Positions 16,047 through 25,773 of a stretch of 32,958 nt of DNA are shown here, one piece after another. Each line of letters opens with the position of its first letter. Position 1 is the stretch's first letter. The stretch lies in NCBI RefSeq assembly GCF_030682845.1, contig NZ_JAUXNK010000022.1, positions 1-32,958 on the forward strand, read 5' to 3'. Below the pieces are notes generated by a model, which did not search any database, was not told the origin of the DNA, and worked only from the letters and a program-made list of their open reading frames with translations. Origin of the DNA: Methanolobus sp. (GTDB lineage: Archaea; Halobacteriota; Methanosarcinia; Methanosarcinales; Methanosarcinaceae). A program made the translations under genes and the position numbers.

Positions 16047-17792
16047 TTGAACACTACCATCGCATTTACAGTCTTTTTGCTGTACTGGTTATTTGTCATA
16101 GCCCTTAAAAAGAAAGGAATACTGGAAAAGTATAATATCAGCACATACGGGCCAGTCCTCATGATAAGGACTACCCGTGGACTAAGTCTTCTTGACAAGC
16201 TGGCAAAACCCAAAAAAGCCTGGAGGCTCTTTGCTGATATTGGCATCAGGCTGATGTTCATCGGTATGATAGCAATGTTCCTTATTGTCATACTATCCGA
16301 TATTGCCCTGTTGAGCTCGATTGGGACCAATAGTGTCCCGGAGCCTAGTAAGTTCAACGAGGCAAGGAACATATTCCTGATACCCGGCGTCAATGAGTTC
16401 ATACCCCTCACATGGGGAATAATTGCACTAATAGTCACTCTGGTAGTCCATGAATTCTCACATGCCATATTATGCAGAGTGGAGAATATCCGTGTCAAAT
16501 CCATGGGCATCCTGCTTGCGCTCGTGCCTATCGGAGGATTTGCCGAACCTGACGAAAAGGAACTTTTCGGTAAGGAAGAAGAGGAAGAGGATAACAGGCC
16601 AGACCCCTACGGGGACCGCAGGCTTGGAATCAATATCCATGATGATGAGCCGGTGAAAAAGAAGGTTGTGCCCGGGAGAATGGCTACCCGTACCCAGAGA
16701 GGCCGCATCCTGGCAGCCGGCGTAATGGCGAACTTTGTAGTAACACTGATAGCATTTTCCCTGCTGTTTGGACCTGTGCTGGGTGCCATCTCACCTATTG
16801 GCAATACCATGATAGTTGACGTGGAAGAGGACTCTGCTGCTTATACTGCCGGTCTGAGGCAGGGAATGGTTATTACACAACTTGATGAGACCAGCATAAG
16901 TAATGTAAATGAAATGCTGCTCTATCTTGGCTCTGCGCAAGCCGGGTCCACTGTCATGGTCCATGCCGCAACCGACAGGGTTGTTTCAGTTTACGAGACG
17001 CAGGTCATAGACATCGAACCGGACAACAGGGGTGTCCAGGTCCAGGGTGTCGTCGGAGGTTCACCTGCACAGGCTGCAGGATTTGAAGAGGGCATGTACA
17101 TAAAGAGCATGGATGGCCAGCCAATACTGACTGCCACAGATTTCATGTCCTTTATGGACACAACGACTTCCGGCCAGACCGTAGTGGTAGAGATCATCAG
17201 CGTTGAGGACAATATACAGGAAACTACCAGAGAATTTACAGTACAACTGGAAGCTCATCCTGATGAGAATGTTGAGAAAGGATTCCTGGGAGTGTACACC
17301 GGAGGGGCCGGATATGTAGAAACATCCCTTGGTTTCTCAGTAGGCGAGTTCCCGGCACGTGAGTATCTGGGCCTCCTCAAGGACATACCAGGTATGCTGA
17401 CCGGTCCCGTTGGATGGATCATCCTTCTGGGGCTTCCGATAATCGGATTTGCAGGTGAAGGTTTCCCGGGATTTAGCGGTACACTGGCGCAGTTCTATGA
17501 GCCTGTAGGATGGGCTGAACCTCTTGGTATCGGCCTGTTCTGGATAGCCAACGCCCTGCTATGGATAGGATGGCTGAATTTCTATGTTGGCCTGTTCAAT
17601 TGCCTGCCGGCGGTTCCTCTTGATGGAGGGCATATTTTCAGGGACTACCTACATGCAGCTCTCTATCGCATCACCAACAACGAACTTAAAGCTGAGCGCC
17701 TGTCAACAGCCATAACAGCAACGTTTGCACTGCTGATACTTATGTCCTTCCTGCTAATGATATTTGGACCATACATGATACATGGGTTCTGA
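16047..17792 (+). CDS. Site-2-type intramembrane zinc metalloprotease with two PDZ-like domains
   Basis: Site-2 proteases (M50, RseP/RIP family) cut transmembrane segments of regulators or clear signal peptides. The 581-residue protein has membrane segments near the start, the zinc motif HEFSH (about residues 135-139), a charged cytoplasmic loop after GGFAEPDEKELFG, two PDZ-like regions (about 245-310 and 315-390, the second with GSPAQAAGFEEGMYIKS), further membrane spans, and the third zinc ligand in NCLPAVPLDGGHIFRD (about 518-533). All catalytic residues are present. The TTG start is supported by GGAG at about 16035 and by the hydrophobic first segment. The charged loop at about 175-210 is unusually acidic (EEEEEDNRPD). 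Its substrate is unknown. Confidence 0.93.
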   Translation: MNTTIAFTVFLLYWLFVIALKKKGILEKYNISTYGPVLMIRTTRGLSLLDKLAKPKKAWRLFADIGIRLMFIGMIAMFLIVILSDIALLSSIGTNSVPEPSKFNEARNIFLIPGVNEFIPLTWGIIALIVTLVVHEFSHAILCRVENIRVKSMGILLALVPIGGFAEPDEKELFGKEEEEEDNRPDPYGDRRLGINIHDDEPVKKKVVPGRMATRTQRGRILAAGVMANFVVTLIAFSLLFGPVLGAISPIGNTMIVDVEEDSAAYTAGLRQGMVITQLDETSISNVNEMLLYLGSAQAGSTVMVHAATDRVVSVYETQVIDIEPDNRGVQVQGVVGGSPAQAAGFEEGMYIKSMDGQPILTATDFMSFMDTTTSGQTVVVEIISVEDNIQETTREFTVQLEAHPDENVEKGFLGVYTGGAGYVETSLGFSVGEFPAREYLGLLKDIPGMLTGPVGWIILLGLPIIGFAGEGFPGFSGTLAQFYEPVGWAEPLGIGLFWIANALLWIGWLNFYVGLFNCLPAVPLDGGHIFRDYLHAALYRITNNELKAERLSTAITATFALLILMSFLLMIFGPYMIHGF

Positions 17793-17859
17793 AAAGGAGA
17801 GAACAAGTCTGGCAGTAACAAGAACTCACTAGTATAATTTAGTTTAAAGGACCGATATT

Positions 17860-18219
17860 ATGCAACGGAAACTCTGGCACAGAACAATCCTGAGGTCCTT
17901 TTTACTTACATTTGCTGTGGTTCTTGTCTATCTTTTAATTTTCATTTATATAATGCAGTACGAGCAACAGTACGCTTATGCAAATCTCGTTGATGGCACT
18001 TACTGGGTAATGACAACTATCACCACCGTAGGATACGGAGACATAGTGTTTGCATCACCTGCAGGAAAATTCTTTTCCATAATAGTGCAACTTTCAGGCA
18101 TTCCTGTTGTTTTGGGACTACTTTTCAACCTTCTGATATCACCCTTGCTCGAAAAGAACATACGTCCAGGTATGCCGGTAAAGATCTCCGGAAATCCCTC
18201 AGACCATGTTCACTCATAG
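17860..18219 (+). CDS. Two-TM potassium channel, apparently shortened by loss of its RCK domain
   Basis: The 119-residue product has TM1 (about 12-33), a pore helix, the K+ selectivity filter TVGYGD at 56-61 and TM2 (about 71-93), enough for a KcsA-like pore. It then reads EKNIRPGMPVKISGNPSDHV and stops two codons later. DHV is how the first strand of an RCK (TrkA-N) domain normally begins in these channels. Directly downstream, in another frame, is a recognisable TrkA-C end (18174-18347). So the gene most likely once coded for a TM1-P-TM2-RCK-TrkA-C channel and lost the middle by deletion. The remaining pore might still assemble but would lack ligand gating; whether it is expressed is unknown. 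Confidence 0.82.
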   Translation: MQRKLWHRTILRSFLLTFAVVLVYLLIFIYIMQYEQQYAYANLVDGTYWVMTTITTVGYGDIVFASPAGKFFSIIVQLSGIPVVLGLLFNLLISPLLEKNIRPGMPVKISGNPSDHVHS

Positions 18220-18347
18220 GGATAGAAAGGGAAGGAAAGATAATAACGGAGATACTTCCTTCATCTCTCATATTAAAGAACGATGTCATTGCGGTAATTG
18301 GTGCGAAAAAGGAAATCGGCCTGTTCAAAGAGAAATATGTGAAGTGA
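18174..18347 (+). pseudogene. Orphan TrkA-C domain remnant of the preceding K+ channel
   Basis: In the third frame the bases read AGKDLRKSLRP, then CSLIGIEREGKIITEILPSS, LKNDVIAVIGAKKEIGLFKE and a TGA at 18345-18347. This is the standard pattern of a TrkA-C domain: an I-x-R-x-G-x-I-I strand, then LKxxDVxxVIG-K and a closing FKE helix. There is no suitable start codon or ribosome site, and the frame differs from that of the channel, so it is a leftover 3' end. The exact junction is somewhere near 18202-18215. Confidence 0.65.
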
Positions 18348-18392
18348 ACGTAACCAGAGATACTGGCATATCCACGACGAGGGAAGATACAG

Positions 18393-19142
18393 ATGGAAAA
18401 TATACTATTAGTGATCATAGTGTTCATGACTTCCATCCTGTTTTCTATGATCGGGATTGGAGGAGCTGTCTTTTATGTCCCCTTCCTTTACGGAACAGGC
18501 ATGGAGCTCCTTAGCGCTATCACAACTGCCCTTTTACTCAATATTGTGACCTCCGGCTCCGCAGCCATTCTATACCTGCGAAAAAAGATGGTGGACCTGC
18601 AAGTAGCAGTTCCCTTGATATTGTTTGCTGCCATCGGGACACAGATAGGAGGATACCTTGCAAGGCTTACTCCTGTTAATTTACTGCTTCTCATTTTCAG
18701 TATCCAGATGGTGTTCATTGGGACAGAGATGCTCTTTGCAAGATTTGAGAAGTTCTATCGTGGAAAAGAGATCTCCGGAAAAAAGAAAAAGATCCTGATA
18801 ATTGTCGGAGGATTTGTGATAGGCATCCTTTCCGGTTTATTAGGCGTGGGAGGAGGGTCTTTTGTGGTCCCTATGCTCATAGTTCTGGGGTATGGGATCA
18901 AATGTGCCGCTGCAACTTCGGGGTTTGTGGTTGTCTTTGCATCACTCGCCGCGTTCCTTGCACATGTATGGACCTGGGAGCCTGATACAACATTGTTGCT
19001 CTACATAATTGTGGCTTCTTTCCTTGGTGCACAGATAGGTTCAAGACTGATGTACAGCAGAATAAAAGCGGAAACGCTTAGAAAAATACTGGGAGTCATG
19101 CTGCTGGTCATGGCAGCAAGGATACTGTCGGGGCTCTTTTAA
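18393..19142 (+). CDS. TauE/SafE-family sulfite exporter-like permease
   Basis: A 249-residue membrane protein with two related halves, as in PF01925. The first half has IGIGGAVFYVPFLYGTGM, and the second GLLGVGGGSFVVPMLIVLGY; the glycine-rich G-x-G-G-(G)-x-x-x-V-P motif in each is the family hallmark. About seven to eight membrane spans are seen, with a basic loop (FYRGKEISGKKKK) between the halves. Members move sulfite, sulfoacetate or other organosulfur anions; the substrate here is not indicated. ATG 18393 has GAGGGAAG about ten bases upstream. It follows the channel remnant by 45 bases, and readthrough from that promoter is possible. Confidence 0.88.
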   Translation: MENILLVIIVFMTSILFSMIGIGGAVFYVPFLYGTGMELLSAITTALLLNIVTSGSAAILYLRKKMVDLQVAVPLILFAAIGTQIGGYLARLTPVNLLLLIFSIQMVFIGTEMLFARFEKFYRGKEISGKKKKILIIVGGFVIGILSGLLGVGGGSFVVPMLIVLGYGIKCAAATSGFVVVFASLAAFLAHVWTWEPDTTLLLYIIVASFLGAQIGSRLMYSRIKAETLRKILGVMLLVMAARILSGLF

Positions 19143-19199
19143 TAGGAACCTGTTAATAGAAACCTTTAATACAGTCTGTATCAATCAATACATCCCTGT

Positions 19200-19297
19200 G
19201 GGCTCGTAGGGTAGCCAGGATATCCTAATGGGCTTCGAAGAGGCTTTATTTGCCCCGAAGATACCCATTGACCCGCGTTCGAATCGCGGCGGGCCCG
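19200..19297 (+). tRNA. tRNA-Arg (anticodon TCG) with a 24-nt intron
   Basis: Acceptor GGGCTCG (19200-19206) pairs with CGGGCCC (19290-19296), with G73 at 19297. The D arm holds the conserved GG (19218-19219); the anticodon stem is ATGGG (19228-19232) with CCCAT; the T arm is CCGCG-TTCGAAT-CGCGG. Anticodon TCG is at 19235-19237. The intron (19239-19262) sits between positions 37 and 38. CTTC before it and GAAG in it form a 4-bp helix flanked by three-base bulges GAA and ATA, the canonical bulge-helix-bulge cut by archaeal splicing endonuclease. CCA is not encoded. A T-rich run at 19298-19315 follows as terminator. Confidence 0.95.
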
Positions 19298-19323
19298 CTT
19301 TCCTTTTCTTTTAGGACTTTTGA

Positions 19324-20946
19324 TCACTCTTTCATTAAATCAATCTCGAAACCCACCACAGGCTGCCCCAGACCAAAGTTCACGATGACCTGCGGGTAAA
19401 GCTCTCCCATGACACCCACCTTCCTGCCATTCACAAGTATATCCGCTCTTCTGCCTTCCATGAAGGCCGGGTCCTCTGACTCTGTAACCTCGTAGGAGGT
19501 AACTCTTTCCCTCATGAACGCATCCACAAGCTCTCTCACTTCTGTGAAGTTAGCCTGGGCATGAATGGATACTGCAGCAAGGTGCAGGCCGTTCTTGTTA
19601 TTTACAACGATATCCCCAACCTCAAATACCTTTTGGGGAAGTTCCCTGTGCTGGTTCATGGAAAGTATTTCAAGAAGGTTGGGAAGGATAGTGGTCCTTA
19701 CCATTGTCTGCTCCTCGCTTATGGGATGCAGCACACAAGTGACGTCATTTGTTCTTTCCCTGCACATCCAGTCGAAATTGATCTTCTCACTGGTCAGAGT
19801 GAAGGGCATCACCTGCGAATAACCGAGGCCTGTCATGATCTCCCGTACTGAGGAGCTGATATCCGATAGGGGGTGAGACTTGCCCACTGTGGCATTCATC
19901 GGGAATATAGCAGGGATATTGTTGAAACCGTAGCCAACTGCAATATCCTCTATGAGGTCAGAATTATCAAGGATATCCGCACGGTAGCCAGGTATCATTA
20001 CTTCGATGATGTCCTTGTGGAGCTCCTGCGCACCAAATCCCATCCTGTTCAGCTGCCTGATGATCTCCTTCACAGGAAGGTCAAGCCCTACGAGAGCATC
20101 GACTTCAGACTTTCGGAGTATCTTGACACGGGGTGAAAGATCAAGAGGTATATGTTCAGTGCCGTCCGCCTTGATGACCTTCACATATTCAACCTCCCCG
20201 CCACGCTCTGCAAGTGCTGTTGTAACTATGTTCAGTGCAGTATAGACCTCAGAGCCCAGGCCTGTGACATCTACAAGCAGATCAGTGGTGTTCTCATTCA
20301 CCATTGTAAGTGTGCCATTGATAATAGGCGGGAATGAAAGGACATTGTCATTAGCATCCAGTATCAGCGGATATTTATCCAGGCCATCCAGTATGCCTGC
20401 GAACTTCATACCCTTGGGATGCTTTTCGAGTATCTCTTTCATGGACATGGGCTCCGTGAAATCCAGTGGCACGAAACTGAAGCCGGGGTCTGCAGCAATA
20501 TAGCGGAATGGGGCCTGTACCTTTGAGAGGTCATGTACTCCGATAGATACTTTTTTCCTGTCACGTCCAAGGCCCCAGTGCAGCGATTCCTGCAGGTCCA
20601 TCAGGGATTTGATCGAAGTGGAAGTGAACCTGAGGCCTCTTACCACAGCACATCCCAATACCGGCCGGATGTTCTCAATTTGGGCGTCCATGCTTATCTC
20701 TATCTGATAAGGCCTGACCTCATAATCGCAAAATCCGGCCTCTATATCAAGAAAACCACGCATTGCGCGTGCCACGCCCTCTACACTATAGAGGTCAGGA
20801 CGATCGGGGAAGAACTCAATGTCGATAGACTCCTCTTCGATGCGCTCGATGTCGGCGCCGATCATAGGCACACGCTTAATGATCGTGTCCCTGTCAGTCC
20901 CTGTAAGCTCTTCAAGATCATTGTATGGTAGGGTTATTATTGGCAT
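19324..20946 (-). CDS. pheT: Phenylalanyl-tRNA synthetase beta subunit
   Basis: PheT pairs with the catalytic alpha subunit to charge tRNA-Phe. The 540-residue length and the opening [16 protein letters not shown] are those of the compact archaeal/eukaryotic type, which lacks the bacterial N-terminal EMAP and C-terminal FDX-fold additions. The early [20 protein letters not shown] region, a B3/4 core, a B5 domain with [11 protein letters not shown], and the C-terminal catalytic-like fold with [11 protein letters not shown] and [18 protein letters not shown] are recognised. ATG 20946 is preceded by GAGAGGAT, overlapping the palindrome AGGATATCCT (20949-20958). pheS is not in the window. The 419-base gap upstream (20947-21365) is AT-rich, holds divergent promoters, and shows no gene. 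Confidence 0.95.
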   Translation of the reverse strand: MPIITLPYNDLEELTGTDRDTIIKRVPMIGADIERIEEESIDIEFFPDRPDLYSVEGVARAMRGFLDIEAGFCDYEVRPYQIEISMDAQIENIRPVLGCAVVRGLRFTSTSIKSLMDLQESLHWGLGRDRKKVSIGVHDLSKVQAPFRYIAADPGFSFVPLDFTEPMSMKEILEKHPKGMKFAGILDGLDKYPLILDANDNVLSFPPIINGTLTMVNENTTDLLVDVTGLGSEVYTALNIVTTALAERGGEVEYVKVIKADGTEHIPLDLSPRVKILRKSEVDALVGLDLPVKEIIRQLNRMGFGAQELHKDIIEVMIPGYRADILDNSDLIEDIAVGYGFNNIPAIFPMNATVGKSHPLSDISSSVREIMTGLGYSQVMPFTLTSEKINFDWMCRERTNDVTCVLHPISEEQTMVRTTILPNLLEILSMNQHRELPQKVFEVGDIVVNNKNGLHLAAVSIHAQANFTEVRELVDAFMRERVTSYEVTESEDPAFMEGRRADILVNGRKVGVMGELYPQVIVNFGLGQPVVGFEIDLMKE

Positions 20947-21309
20947 GCAGGATATCCTCTCTGTCCCTTGTCACTATTCTACCTGAACATATCAACCTTT
21001 AGATTTAATGTTTTTGATTTAGCAGAGCAAGGATTATGTTCAGATCAACAGAAGAGCAATAAGAATAGTGATGATACACCATGTACATGAAATCTCTACA
21101 AAAATGCTCTTTTGTACATAGCTGTGCCAAAAATGAATGCACACCTAGTATTATTATATTTTTCATGTCCATTTTAGATTTAAAGGTGTACATCAGTACA
21201 TAAAAAAGAGTCAAAGGAAGATCTTCAAAGCATAGCTGCAAGTTTATGGCCGTGTTTACTTTAAGATCACTCATCGATACAATACCTTTAATAACCAGCA
21301 TAATTATAA

Positions 21310-21325
21310 TAAATATATAATATAA
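21310..21325 (+). promoter_or_regulatory. TATA region for the secretion motor operon
   Basis: An AAATATATAATATA stretch lies 41-56 bases before the ATPase start at 21366, fitting a start site near 21342 and a short leader that carries GGTGA. Confidence 0.5.
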
Positions 21326-21365
21326 CTAGATATTTGGACAATTCAACTATTATTTGGTGACATTC

Positions 21366-23540
21366 ATGGCTGATGCTCAAACTGGAAACATGAAAAACAA
21401 AGAGCTTGAAAAAGCCAAGGCAGAAGATGAAGCATTTAGTGTTCTACCAACAGAAGAAGCATCATTAGCTGTCGAAAGAGTCTCTGATACTGTTAATACA
21501 GGCGACGGTGATCAGGAAGGCGAAGGAAGCGAAGACACCCTGGAGGCATCGAATCTCCTTGAAAAGTTAGCGCAGATAAAGATATCCGAACAGAAACTGG
21601 AGGATGAATTCAACTCCCTCATAATGAAAGGTTCAGCTTCGTCAGAACCTGGAACGCCCTTTGGTGAGAGAGAGATACTTGTTCCAAGAGCAGAGACTAC
21701 TCCCCGGGATAAAAAAGCCGAGATCCCATCCAAAGGTGATGAATTTAATATCCTGCTCCCAAAGTCATCAGGTTTTGGCCCTGCTAAAAGAAGTTTCCCT
21801 GATATAAAAATGAAAGAAGAGCCGGTTCCTGAAAAGGACGAAGAGGCAAAATTAAAAGTTAAGAGCCTGCTTGAAGACAAATCAAAGGAAGAGAAGCTTA
21901 TACCAATCGGGGAAAACAAAGCAGAAACAGAAATAGAAGCAGTAGGAGAGGCTGTCAAAGAAGAAAAGATAGGGTTCCTTGGTAAAGTAAAGAGCCTCTT
22001 TAAAAAGATAGAGGTGGAAATAGAGCCTTATGATCCGCAGTTACATGGCCTCATCTCCGAATTTAAAGGTGTTGAAGGGTATGAGGAGATAGAACGCTAT
22101 TGGGTCAACGAGCCTTATACGTTCATTGTCATCCTCTATAACGAAGAGACAAACCACCACCTGTATTATGTTGTAGAACCGGAGCTTACAGATTTTGAAG
22201 AAGTGCTCCTGAAAGAGATAAGGGACAGACTGCGTGATGTGCTTCTGGTAGAGGAGATAGATGAAGATACATGCAACAAGGAAACTGTACTGGAATCCAA
22301 GATATGGTCTATCATACAGGACTATACCCTTGAGATCACCTCCCCGATGCTTGCCAAGATCTCCTATTATATCAAAAGGGACTTTATCCGTTTTGGAAAG
22401 ATCGATGCGCTCATGTGTGATACTACCATAGAGGACGTATCCGGCAACGGCCATGACGTACCTATCTTCCTTTACCACCGGACATATCAGAACATCCCAA
22501 CAAACATAGTGTATCCTGAGAATGAGCTCAATTCGTTCATCATCCAGATGGCTCAGAGAAGTGGTAAACATATCTCAGTGGCTGAGCCGATAGTAGACGC
22601 CACCATGCCTGACGGATCAAGGATCCAGATGACTCTGGGAACCTGCGTCACAGCCCATGGAAGTACTTTCACCATACGTAAATTCAGCGAAACCCCAATC
22701 ACACCTGTAGACCTCATCAAATGGGGAACTTTTTCTGCAGAAGCTATGGCTTACCTGTGGCTATGCATTGAGAATAACAAGAGCCTTATCTATGCCGGAG
22801 GTACTGCTTCAGGTAAAACCTCATCGCTTAACGCGGTGTCGCTCTTCATTCCTGAAAAGGCAAAGGTCATTACACTTGAGGATACAAGGGAACTCAAACT
22901 TCCTCACCCTAACTGGATACCAAGCATGACCAGGGACTCGTTCACTGCTGACGAAAGGGGAGCTGTGGATATGTACGACCTGCTCAAGGCTGCACTGCGT
23001 CAGCGTCCGGAATACCTGCTTGTAGGTGAGGTAAGGGGTAAAGAGGCATTGACACTTTTCCAGGCAATGTCTACAGGACATACCACCTTCTCCACAATGC
23101 ATGCAGACTCAGTAGCATCTGCCATTCACAGGCTTGAGAACCCGCCGATCAGCGTACCACGATCCATGATCCAGGCACTGGATATCATGAGCATACAGTC
23201 CCAGACATACACCAAAGGAAAACGTGTGAGAAGGAACATCAAGCTTGTTGAGATCATCGACATAGACCCCAATACGAGAAACATCAGGACCAACGACATC
23301 TTTGTATGGGATTCCGAAAACGATGTCTTTGTCAGGACCGGAGAATCAAAGGCACTCTTTGATATCAAGATGCGCCGTGGCTGGGGGCAGGGCAGGATCG
23401 ACGAAGAACTCTATTACCGCCAGAAGATACTGGAATACATGGTAAATAACACCATAAAGGACTTCAACGAGATATCAGGAATAATCAATGCATACCAATC
23501 AAGGCCCGAGAGGGTCCTGAAGAAACTGCAGATAACGTAG
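21366..23540 (+). CDS. Type II/IV secretion or pilus motor ATPase (GspE/TadA/ArlI family)
   Basis: This hexameric ATPase powers assembly of type-IV-pilus-like filaments at the inner side of the membrane. The 724-residue protein has a long, highly charged N-terminal region (about 1-215), then the N-terminal lobe (from about EPYDPQLHGL) and the RecA-like core: Walker A GGTASGKT (about 479-486), an Asp box TLEDTRELKLPH, Walker B-like LLVGEVRGKEAL and a His box HTTFSTMHADS. Typical ArlI proteins are about 550 residues, so the charged extension is the odd part. ATG 21366 was chosen over TTG 21354 because GGTGA lies seven bases upstream. It forms an operon with the next gene; no prepilin or prepilin peptidase gene is in the window. 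Confidence 0.92.
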   Translation: MADAQTGNMKNKELEKAKAEDEAFSVLPTEEASLAVERVSDTVNTGDGDQEGEGSEDTLEASNLLEKLAQIKISEQKLEDEFNSLIMKGSASSEPGTPFGEREILVPRAETTPRDKKAEIPSKGDEFNILLPKSSGFGPAKRSFPDIKMKEEPVPEKDEEAKLKVKSLLEDKSKEEKLIPIGENKAETEIEAVGEAVKEEKIGFLGKVKSLFKKIEVEIEPYDPQLHGLISEFKGVEGYEEIERYWVNEPYTFIVILYNEETNHHLYYVVEPELTDFEEVLLKEIRDRLRDVLLVEEIDEDTCNKETVLESKIWSIIQDYTLEITSPMLAKISYYIKRDFIRFGKIDALMCDTTIEDVSGNGHDVPIFLYHRTYQNIPTNIVYPENELNSFIIQMAQRSGKHISVAEPIVDATMPDGSRIQMTLGTCVTAHGSTFTIRKFSETPITPVDLIKWGTFSAEAMAYLWLCIENNKSLIYAGGTASGKTSSLNAVSLFIPEKAKVITLEDTRELKLPHPNWIPSMTRDSFTADERGAVDMYDLLKAALRQRPEYLLVGEVRGKEALTLFQAMSTGHTTFSTMHADSVASAIHRLENPPISVPRSMIQALDIMSIQSQTYTKGKRVRRNIKLVEIIDIDPNTRNIRTNDIFVWDSENDVFVRTGESKALFDIKMRRGWGQGRIDEELYYRQKILEYMVNNTIKDFNEISGIINAYQSRPERVLKKLQIT

Positions 23541-23556
23541 GCGCGGAGGTGAAAGA

Positions 23557-25734
23557 TTGACTGAAAAAAAGAACTCTTCTGAAACTACCATGCTGCAGCC
23601 GGATGAAACTGAACAGGTAATCGTTGAGAGCGCTGTGGACTATCCGGCAGATAACGACAAGACAGTGCAGACTTCAAAAAGCAAGAAAAGGAAGAGTAAA
23701 CTTAATCTTGATCTTTATATTAAGAAAGCCGGTGTTTATTACAAAGTGCTTAAGAAGGTACCATTTGTCCTGCTTGGCACAAGGATCAAAGCCCGGAAAC
23801 AAAACTACGTGAACCTGCAAAAGCAGCTCAATCAGGCTCGTATACCAGTGTCACATGAGATGTATATCTCAAATGCCATATTCTACTCCATACTGGCGGG
23901 TATATTGGGAGCTTTCCTGGGACTTTTTCTCACATACATTATAATAGAGCTTGTTGGTCTTCCCGATAAGCTGACAAAACTTACTTTCAGCCCTAGCATA
24001 GCTTTTCTTCTTTCCTATAAGGAGATATTCATAGCCTTTTTCATTACCATCGTCTTCATTGTGGGCCTTGGAGGACTGGTATACAATATATTCATGATCT
24101 ATCCGGGATTCCAGGCAGGTGAGCGTAAGTCAAAGATAGATATGCAGTTACCATATGCCGTAACATTCATGTATGCACTCAGCAAGGGAGGCATGAATAT
24201 CCTTGATGTGTTCAGGGCTCTCGCAAAGTCCGAGGATACATATGGAGAGGCTTCAAAGGAAATAGACGCCATCGTAAGGGATATGGATTATTTCGGACAT
24301 GACCTGAGAACAGCGCTTACAAACGCTTCGGAAACAACACCTTCGGATAGGTTCCAGGACCTGATATATAATCTGCTTACTGTGATAGACAGTGGCGGTA
24401 ACATACCCAACTATTTCCGTGACAAGTCAGAGCAATACCTGGTAAGATCAGAAGTTGACCAGAAGGGTTTCCTTGATACACTCGCACTACTTGCAGAGTC
24501 ATACGTGACAGCTTTTGTGGCAGGCCCCCTTTTTATAATAATTATGGGAGTTATGATGGCTGTCATGGGTTCCGGTACAAGCACTATGGTATATGCGATC
24601 ATCTATGCCGTATTGCCTGTGGGCTCCCTGATGTTTGTGGTCATGATAAGCATCATCACTCCTACTGAGATGGGTGAGCCGAAACTCCTTAACACGCGCA
24701 TGGTACTTGATCATGGGATACCGGAAGTACCAGGATATCTGCTGCCTGTATACGATGAGAACGGGGAACCGGTCGGAGAGACGCAGGAGAAAGCCAGGGA
24801 AAGAGACTATTTCGAATCATTCATTAAATCAAAGAAATGGCTTGCCATAAAGAACATTCTAAAGAACCCACTTGCACCGATGTTCCGTAATCCGCTTGCA
24901 ACAATTGCTGTCACAGTTCCACTGGCGCTTCTTGTGGTGGGCGTGCCTCTGATGATGAATATTCACAGTCTGACCACGCCTGCGCTTCTGGTGGATTTCA
25001 TCGACGATAAGCTCGTGTTCGCAATACTGTTGGTAATAATACCGCTGTCCATCTTCTTTGAGATCAAGAGCATGAAGAAGAAGAAGCTGGAGAGCAATTT
25101 CCCGGATTTCCTGAAGAAACTGGCAAGTACTAATGAAACAGGCATGACACTGAGGGATTCCATCAAGCTTATGGCCAAATCAGAAACTGATGCTCTCAGC
25201 CGCGAAGTGAAGAAGATATGGCACGATATGCTATGGGGAATCGATATCAACGATTCGCTCGTGAGATTCGCTAACAGGCTCAGGACCCAGGTCATCACAC
25301 GCTCACTGTCCCTGATAACAAAAGCAAATGAATCCAGCGGTGATGTGGGAGAGGTACTGATCGTAGCAGCAAGGGATGCGGCTTCCGAGCAGGGGATGAG
25401 AAGAGAACGAAGTATGAGCATGATGATCTACATTGTCATCATTTACATTTCATTCCTTGTGTTCGTGGGTGTTATATATGTTATCTCAACAACTTTCCTG
25501 ACAGAGATGGCAGCAGCCGGTAAACAGATGGCAGCATCAGGAGGCCAGGGAGGCTTCCTTGGCAATTTCGATCTGAATGCCTACACACAGCTCTTCAAGC
25601 ATGCAGCTATTATCCAGGGACTTAGTTCGGGCCTTATGGCAGGAGCCATGGGTGAAGGCAGTGTCATGGCAGGCCTCAAGCACTCCACGATCATGATAAT
25701 AATCGGTTATGTTATATTCACGCTGTTCATCTGA
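23557..25734 (+). CDS. Membrane platform protein with two T2SSF domains (ArlJ/TadC-like)
   Basis: This is the membrane partner on which the motor ATPase acts. The 725-residue protein has a charged, soluble N-terminus (about 1-100), membrane spans near 105-135 and 155-185, a first T2SSF domain (MQLPYAVTFMYALSKGGMNI, about 205-330), spans to about 375, a linker, spans near 440-500, and a second T2SSF domain (NFPDFLKKLASTNETGMTL, about 515-630) followed by closing spans. ArlJ is usually about 550 residues; the excess is in the N-terminus and the central linker. The TTG start is fixed by a full GGAGGTGA four bases upstream, 16 bases after the ATPase stop, so the two are cotranslated. With no pilin beside it, the filament or substrate it serves must be encoded elsewhere. 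Confidence 0.9.
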   Translation: MTEKKNSSETTMLQPDETEQVIVESAVDYPADNDKTVQTSKSKKRKSKLNLDLYIKKAGVYYKVLKKVPFVLLGTRIKARKQNYVNLQKQLNQARIPVSHEMYISNAIFYSILAGILGAFLGLFLTYIIIELVGLPDKLTKLTFSPSIAFLLSYKEIFIAFFITIVFIVGLGGLVYNIFMIYPGFQAGERKSKIDMQLPYAVTFMYALSKGGMNILDVFRALAKSEDTYGEASKEIDAIVRDMDYFGHDLRTALTNASETTPSDRFQDLIYNLLTVIDSGGNIPNYFRDKSEQYLVRSEVDQKGFLDTLALLAESYVTAFVAGPLFIIIMGVMMAVMGSGTSTMVYAIIYAVLPVGSLMFVVMISIITPTEMGEPKLLNTRMVLDHGIPEVPGYLLPVYDENGEPVGETQEKARERDYFESFIKSKKWLAIKNILKNPLAPMFRNPLATIAVTVPLALLVVGVPLMMNIHSLTTPALLVDFIDDKLVFAILLVIIPLSIFFEIKSMKKKKLESNFPDFLKKLASTNETGMTLRDSIKLMAKSETDALSREVKKIWHDMLWGIDINDSLVRFANRLRTQVITRSLSLITKANESSGDVGEVLIVAARDAASEQGMRRERSMSMMIYIVIIYISFLVFVGVIYVISTTFLTEMAAAGKQMAASGGQGGFLGNFDLNAYTQLFKHAAIIQGLSSGLMAGAMGEGSVMAGLKHSTIMIIIGYVIFTLFI

Positions 25735-25773
25735 CAGACATATTAATGTAGACAGATGAACGGATAGAGTATA

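Noticed and set aside
21005-21301. 98-codon - frame between pheT and the secretion ATPase
   Set aside because: AT-rich promoter DNA with no ribosome site; the product is Phe/Tyr/Cys-rich and resembles no protein.
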